NCBI RefSeq assembly: GCF_945859685.1
Contig: NC_079149.1
Coordinates: 62,700,991-62,764,990, forward strand
DNA from: Eupeodes corollae
Lineage: Eukaryota; Arthropoda; Insecta; Diptera; Syrphidae
Reading direction: 5' to 3'
DNA: 64,000 bases
Shown here: positions 58,001 to 64,000 of the stretch, piece by piece
Layout: each line of letters opens with the position of its first letter
Position numbering within the stretch: position 1 is the first letter of the stretch
Notes under the pieces: generated by a model
The model's database searches: none
Seen by the model: the letters and a program-made list of their open reading frames with translations, nothing else
Told to the model about the DNA's origin: nothing
Made by a program: the position numbers and the translations under genes

Positions 58001-58553
58001 TATATCAAGTTTAACCGTCTTACAGGTTTTCTTTTTCTTCCGTGGTCGGGGATATAAGCGTTCTAAAGTGGTCATTTTCTGATTTTGAAGATGAGATCAT
58101 AAAAAAATGGCATGATTACCAAAACATTTATCCAAGACGTTTGAATTTCAGCTTTCTGCTTGCCAAACGCATTTTTAGCTTTTTCAAATGCATTTTTCAA
58201 CTTAAAACCCTGATAAATTTGTATAACCAACCACATTATATAAAACCGCCCTTAAAGTAAATAAATCACTATATGAGTCGCTTTACAAAACTTGTAAACC
58301 AATTTTTAAAACAATTTTTTTAAACATAAACAGTTTTTTGTTAAACCTCAATTAAATTATAAGCTTACACATGTTATTTTGAAGGAAGTTAATTGACATC
58401 AAATAGAAACGTTTTATTACAATTAATAATTCGTTTCAACTATTTATAAAATTTGGAAAAATGTGGCAATTAATACAGGCATAAATCTTTTTCCGTTTCA
58501 ATGTGGCTGGACAATGTAGGATAACTAAACTAAAATGATCTTGCCGGATTTTT
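58001..58553. other. Gene-free stretch
   Basis: No supported feature; a 72-codon plus-strand frame at 58042-58260 lacks any known motif. Confidence 0.35.
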
Positions 58554-60560
58554 TTATTAACTTCCCATAGGAAGTTATTGTAATGGGTCCGATTTGTCAT
58601 ATTGAAAATTTTGACATTTCTCGACGTTTCAAGGTCCCTAGAGTCGAAATAAAAGATTTTTAGAAAGATGTCTGTGCGTGCGTGTGTACGTACGTTCGTA
58701 CGTCCGTACGTCCGTACGTCCGTACGTCCGTACGTCTGTACGTCCGTACGTCCGTACGTTCGCGACGTTTTTTTCGTCGTCCATAGCTCAAGAACCAGAA
58801 GAGATATCGACTTCAAATAAATTTTGTTATACAGATAATAAGACACAAAGATGCAGAAAGGGCTCTCAAGAAAATTGCGTGGGTGGTTTTTTTACCATAG
58901 CAGCTTGAAAAAAAGGTGAAAATGTTGGTTAACCCTAAATATCTTACGAACCAAAAACGCTAGAGACTTGAATTTAATTTTATATAATAGACTGTAACGT
59001 GATCTTAAAGAAATATATTTTTTGAAAAAAATCTATCTAACGGTTTTTTTACTAAATCAAAAAAACTGAAAAAAAAAATTTGTCACCTCCTAAATTTAAC
59101 GACTAACATATGATTTTATCTCCAAAACAATTTTGAGCAACGGAAAATAATGTTTTCGAAATCTGATAAAATTTTGAGAAAAATCGAATTGACAGTTTTT
59201 TTTTATAAAAAATAAAAATCTAAAAAAAACATTACTCAAAGTTCGTAAAAATTAAATATCGATTCAAATATCTTTTCAAAAACTTAAAATTTAGGCTTCA
59301 AACTTTTTTTTATCTTATAAGAAATATTGTTTTCAACATTCAGTAAAATTTTGAATAAAATCGAATTGACAGTTTTTTTTACAAAAAATAAAAACCTAAA
59401 AAAAAAATAATAAAAGTTGTTAAAAATGATTTTCGACTCAAATATCTTTTCAAAAACTTAAAATTTAGGCTTCAAACTTTTTTTATCTTATAAGAAATAT
59501 TGTTTTCAACATTCAGTAAAATTTTGAAGAAAATCGAATTGACAGTTTTTTTAACAAAAAATAAAAACCTAAAAAAAAAATAATAAAAGTTGGTAAAAAT
59601 TGATTTTCGACTCAAATATCTTTTCAAAACTTTGAGATATTGGCTTAAATTTACTTTTATCTTTTAAAAAATATTGTTGTCAATATTTAGTAAAATTTTG
59701 AACAAAATCGAATTGACAGTTTTTTTATAAAAAATTAAAAACCGAACAAAAATTAACAAAAGTTGGTAAAAATTGAATATGGATTCAAATATCTTTTCAA
59801 AAACTTGAAAGTTAAACTTCAAACTTATTTTATCTTATAAGAAATATTGTTTTAAGCATTCTGAAAGATGTCGAGAAAAATCGAATTGACAGTTTTTTTA
59901 CAAAAAATAAAAACCTTAAAAAAAATTTATAAAAGTTCGTAAAAATTGATTTTCGACTCAAATATCTTTTCAAAAATTGTAGATATTGGCTTTTAACTAC
60001 TTTTATCTTTCAAAAAATATTGTTATTAATATTAGGTAAAATTTTGAAAAAAATCGAATTGATAGTTTTTGTACAAAAAATTAAATACCTAAAAAAAATT
60101 TAACAAAAGTTGGTAAAAATTGATTTTCGACTCAAATATTTCAAAACTATAAAATATTGGCTTCAAACTAATTTTATCTTATAAGAAATATTGTTTTCAA
60201 TATTCGATAGAATTTTGAAGAAAATCAAATTGACGGTTTTTTTTACAAAAAATAAAACTCTAAAAAAAAAACAATACTAAAACTTGGTAAAAATTTACTT
60301 TGGACTCAAATAGCTTTTCAAAAATAAAAAATATTGGATTCAAACTTATTTTATTTTACAGAAAATTTTGTTTTCGATATTCAGTGATTTTTATATAAAA
60401 ATCCAACAGTCCGTTTTTCATAAAAAATAAAATCTATAAAAAATAGTACGCAAATTTGGTTAAATTGATACTAGTACATATAGACAAACTTTTAAGCAAG
60501 ACAAATCGACAGACGGGATGGGAAGTTATCAGTGTGGGTCGCATCCCAGCCTCTTTTTAT
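58554..60560 (-). repeat. Family X repeat, largest and complete copy, with seven tandem units
   Basis: End A begins 'ttattaacttcccatagg' at 58554. The simple-sequence tract of CGTACGTC words spans about 58676-58762. The single-copy core follows ('gttaaccctaaatatcttac'). Seven tandem units are next: 'gaattgacag' or its variants occur at about 59186, 59362, 59536, 59710, 59883, 60056 and 60226, spacing 176, 174, 174, 173, 173 and 170 bp. End B is at about 60510-60560 ('gatgggaagttatcagtgtg', complement of GGGATGCGACCC, then 'cagcctctttttat'). No ORF of note. The plan (conserved ends, a tetranucleotide-like tract, a central tandem array) recalls Helentron/DINE or foldback elements, but the class is not proven. 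Confidence 0.9.
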
Positions 60561-61004
60561 ATGTATGTGATCCAAAATGTCTATTTTTTTTATTTTTTTA
60601 AAAGCATTATTTTTTTTTAATTCGAATATATGAAATGGGTTAACATTTCTTTAACGAAATTCAAATTTTTAGAAGTAGGGTGAGGCACACATTTTGGAAA
60701 CGATTTTCTCTTTTTATACCCTGTGAGAGGTGTTGTAACCAGACTCTTTTGTTACCTGTGATAGGAACGTATTTCCCCATTACAAATTCATTAAATTTAA
60801 GGGCAAATTAAAAACGAGCGTTGTAATTACACATGATCAAATATTAAACTGCTAAAAACGCGTAAAAAAAGATTCCTCACTTAGATCAGGCTATTGCGAA
60901 TATCTCCGTATAGGAGTTTTCATGTGAGTCCTTTTAAATACATTTGCATAGAATATCTTTAAAAGTCTTGAAAAACAATTACTTTGATTTGATTTAAAAC
61001 AAAC
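60561..61004. other. Gene-free stretch
   Basis: No feature recognised besides homopolymer runs; may hold the 5' end of the following Tc1-like remnant, but no terminal inverted repeat was found. Confidence 0.35.
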
Positions 61005-61500
61005 ATGGGTTCTGGAAAGACTTTTACAGCTACATGCGTTCATGGATTTAAAATTATCAGGATGGAGTCAGTAGGGGAGTTGTATGCAATTATCTTGTTA
61101 ACCCACGAAAATATGGGAAAACCTAAAAAGGGCATACGGCAGAAGCACAATATCAATAGAAAAGCGGTTGGTTTTACGGCTTGTCTCAAATTCCACTCCA
61201 CCAGCGAAAAATATAAGAGCCAAAAGCGGAGTATCAGCCAGCATAACAACGCTTCGAAGGATTGTACAAAAAAGTGCTACTATCCAGAGAAGAAAACTAA
61301 AAACTAAACCTGTGTTGAGCCAAGTACACAAAAAGCATTTGATGAATTTTGCAAAAGCATGTTGCTCGAGCAGTAAATGCAAAATACATAAGTTTAGCTT
61401 GACGGTCCAGATGGTTACAAATCTTATTTTCATAATTTGAAAAAGGATAAGCTTGTTTTTGCAAATCATTAAAGCCGTACCTTAGATTTAATAGTGTGAA
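61005..61500 (+). pseudogene. Tc1-like transposase remnant (N-terminal half)
   Basis: Pieces in three plus frames make a Tc1-type order: MGSGKTFTATCVHGFKII (N-terminal HTH start, consensus 'MGRGKTLT'); HENMGKPKKG ('ENYGK.K..G' linker); RLVSNSTPPAKNIRAKSGVS and TLRRIVQKSATIQRRKLKTK (second HTH); VLSQVHKKHLMNFAK; then, in a shifted frame near 61395-61450, FSLDGPDGYKSYFHN-like residues that follow the first catalytic 'SDEK' in Tc1 proteins. The SDE segment itself is destroyed. At least two frameshifts. No TIRs identified. Confidence 0.75.
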
Positions 61501-62469
61501 GAACTATAACTACAGCAGACAGTTTGAAAAACCATAAAATGTAAACATTTCATTGATGTGTTCTTTTTTTCGAAAATGTTGCAAGTGGCATCATCCTACT
61601 GACGCACTTTTTTTTACTCCATTTAAGTAGTTTAATTTTAATTTTAGGGAATTAAAACGCTTGTTTGCAAATTACCATCCATTTTCTTTAATTTGTAATG
61701 GGAAAATACTTATACATAGGAAGTCAACGTAAAATCTCAAGTACTAAAAACTCCACGCCAAAACTATTTCTTATAAAAACTGAATATTTGTATATAAAAC
61801 CCACTCTAACGATTTAAAAAAAATGAATAACTATTATATGTTCAGGTTCTCTAAGAGCTGTAGCTCTACAATTTTTTTAAATCTTAAAGTTTTAATAACT
61901 CTTTTTTCCTAGATGTCATTTCTCCTTAAGGAATCACACCATCTTTATGAAATTGCAGAACAAGTTCTGCTAGGGATAATTAAGTTTTTAATTAATTATT
62001 GAAAAATTGTGAGTGTATTAGTATTTTTTGTTTAAAACTAACTAACTTATGAATTGCAAATTATTTGATGTTTCAGTTCTTTGTCATAATTTGTAAGTAT
62101 ATATCCAATAAATAGACACAAAAGCAATCCATTGATATTTTCTCAATTGGAAATACCTCCTTGAATTTTTATACTATACAATATACATAGTAGGTCGAAG
62201 CATCAAGTGAAATAAATGACCTCACTTGTGTCATTTTTCAATTCCTAGAATACAAGTTCAGTAAGTAGGCATTTGAAAAGGTTTAAAAACACAAATAACA
62301 AATATTTTGTAAAAAAAACATAAATTATAAGAATATTTAAACATTTTTGCCATCGTGGTTCTTTGACATTATTTAAATCGTAAAAACTCAATGACCACCC
62401 ATGATTGTCACTGTTTGATTAATTTCTATACTAAATTTTTCTATTTCCAATAATTCACCTATAAAAAAA
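61501..62469. other. Gene-free stretch
   Basis: AT-rich; no exon, RNA gene or recognised repeat. Confidence 0.4.
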
Positions 62470-62565
62470 ATAAATTGGGTGGCGCGACAGTCCGTTTAGA
62501 ACCAAGGCCTAGTGACTTACAACTCTCAACCATTCCTGTGTGCGAGTAATGTTGTCAGGAAATTC
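62470..62565 (-). mobile_element. tRNA-derived SINE (copy 4), tail fragment
   Basis: Only the body end of the SINE: 'gggtggcgcgacagtccgtt', 'cctagtgacttacaactctc' and 'ccattcctgtgtgcgagtaa', matching 34925-35015. The tRNA-like head and linker are absent, so this copy is truncated at its 5' end, as expected for incomplete reverse transcription. Confidence 0.8.
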
Positions 62566-63314
62566 CTTACGATTATTGTGTTCAATAATAAATGCGGTTA
62601 AGTTTAGATAAGTAAGGTAAATTCACATAAGTTTTAATTAAAAATTAACAAGTAACTTTTTAACAATTACTAACTTTTTCAGTATTGATTTGACTTAAAA
62701 TACTTGGTGAAAGTTGCGCAGTTAAAACAATATGTAAGACAATAATTTAAGAAAATTTTGTGCTTGACAATTTTAGTAAAAGTGCTTATACTCGCACTGT
62801 TAAAAAACTATGGTTAGCTATAAATGGTAAAGAAAGAAATAAACAGATTAATAATGTTTTCGCGGCATTTGATAGTCCATAACTTTTGATGCAGACCTGA
62901 AATATTTTACACCATTCACACAATATCTGGAACACCAAAAGGAAAAAAATTACAGCTTACTATATCTCATTCCAATTAAAATTCTTTATTTACTGAACTA
63001 TTTGTCCCCTTACAGCCAGCGTAAACAAATTCTATAGCTTTTATGTATATTTTAACACTCTCTCAAAACATGACTGGTTTCAATTGATGTAAAGAAATGT
63101 TCAATAAATTCAAAAGTGGCGCTCTAAACACGCTCAAAGTTGTTAGTTCGTGGATTTAGGCCACTGAGCCTAAAATTTCACAGCAGTCAAATGTATGGAA
63201 TGAACAAAATCCAATAAAAAATTTTCGAGTTCGAAACTCTGGCAAATAAATAGTCGACTTTTTCTATGCCACAACTGGACTTGTGTCCATCATATCAATT
63301 GAAAAGTGCTGTTA
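62566..63314. other. Gene-free stretch
   Basis: No supported feature. Confidence 0.4.
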
Positions 63315-63418
63315 AATAAAGCCAAATAAAATAGGACCAACTTTAAAAAATTGGTCCTATTGCACTTAACAAAAATTTAATAAGTCCAATTTTTGATTTA
63401 TTTAACTTGGCTTTATTT
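63315..63418. repeat. Nested inverted repeats, possible hairpins
   Basis: AATAGGACCAA (63330-63340) pairs with TTGGTCCTATT (63351-63361) around a 10-nt loop. Outside it AAATAAAGCCAA (63315) pairs with TTGGCTTTATTT (63407-63418). The outer pair encloses the inner one asymmetrically. Could be the end of a small palindromic MITE or a structural element; function unknown. Confidence 0.55.
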
Positions 63419-64000
63419 CATCAAAAAGAAATGTTTCTTCATCAAAACGCAGGCTAATTGAAACAAATGAAATTTTGAAGACTCAAAACAATGAATTGTA
63501 GCTTATTTTTCTTGTTTTCAACAGCTACACATACAATTCGTCGACAACGTTTTTCTACACCAATAGAAACTTGAATCATGTTTAAAGATCTCTCACGCGG
63601 AGTGTTAACAATATATTGAGGGTCATAAAAATATACATATATATGTTATAACAATTAAAAATACTTAATATTAAATATTTGTTTAGAACAAATTCAATCT
63701 TAGACCGAACTCGAAGACTCTAGACCCTAAAATTGAAATCAACTTGTAGTTCAACATTATAGAACTTTTTGAAGAATTAAGAATAAAGAGCTAGAACTTA
63801 TGGTGCTGTTATTGGGAGTTAGGTTACTAATTGACTAGTGTAAAATTAGATTCAAATAGTAGATCCTACACTTTAAAAATACGTATTAAAATTTGTATCT
63901 TAAATCGTCTCTATTTCAGAACCTTTTGCAATGTTTACCTGCGATATCATTTTTTTTTGTCACAGCGCAATAGCAATCATTTATTTTGAAAAATCTTCCG
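63419..64000. other. Gene-free stretch to window end
   Basis: No supported feature. Confidence 0.4.

Noticed and set aside
58554..60560. CRISPR-like array from regular 174-bp spacing
   Set aside because: Units are wholly repetitive with no unique spacers, and the genome is clearly eukaryotic; a tandem satellite-type array.
61040..61469. Two overlapping minus-strand ORFs rich in Leu/Phe
   Set aside because: Antisense to the Tc1-like transposase pieces on the plus strand, which have clear family motifs.
1..64000. A large conserved host gene system linking the FBXW5-like, tektin and tj-like genes
   Set aside because: The genes differ in role and strand, are separated by 10-30 kb of repeats, and show no sign of joint control.

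Overview
This is an AT-rich, gene-poor, intron- and transposon-laden stretch of a eukaryotic nuclear genome, almost certainly from an insect and most likely a brachyceran fly (Diptera). The best support is an intronless large-Maf bZIP gene at 50084-51226 that looks like the fly gene traffic jam (tj). Other support is GT-AG spliced genes and a mix of Tc1/mariner, Jockey-type and RTE-type elements, tRNA-derived SINEs and Helitron/DINE-like repeats. Family or species cannot be settled from the sequence alone.

Three host genes are supported. (1) At 4467-4925 (minus) are the first two coding exons of an F-box/WD40 protein of the FBXW5 type; the rest lies beyond the left edge. (2) At 14791-18870 (minus) is a complete six-exon tektin (about 449 aa), a ciliary/flagellar doublet-microtubule protein. 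All splice sites and phases close, and its first intron holds a decayed transposon ORF. (3) At 50084-51226 (plus) is the tj-like transcription factor (380 aa). A possible lone exon at 31727-31785 (plus) hints at a further gene with long introns.

The rest is mostly repeats. The dominant one, called family X here, occurs about ten times (near 1, 2237, 7483, 10420, 10960, 20555, 40255, 43180, 46462 and 58554). Its conserved end B contains GGGATGCGACCC, its conserved end A contains a CGTACG-rich tract and GGGAAGTTAATAA, and between them are variable numbers of roughly 174-bp tandem units (seven in the largest copy). Other elements are a tRNA-derived SINE (four copies, two with clear target-site duplications), a PIF/Harbinger-like MITE with a duplicated 249-bp core, a mariner-type element with intact TIRs nested in a family X copy, a decayed Tc1-like transposase, many 5'-truncated non-LTR retrotransposons, and a remnant of a DUF7869-like transposon protein.

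The most striking structure is a giant inverted repeat at 6696-9271. Its arms are 552 bp, appear identical by eye, and extend another 85-93 bp with divergence toward the loop. They flank a 1.3-kb loop that contains a family X copy, and the left arm abuts a non-LTR endonuclease remnant. It could be a young foldback-type element, a hairpin-RNA source or an assembly artefact; each is testable. No operon-style organisation, CRISPR array, rRNA or canonical tRNA gene was seen.
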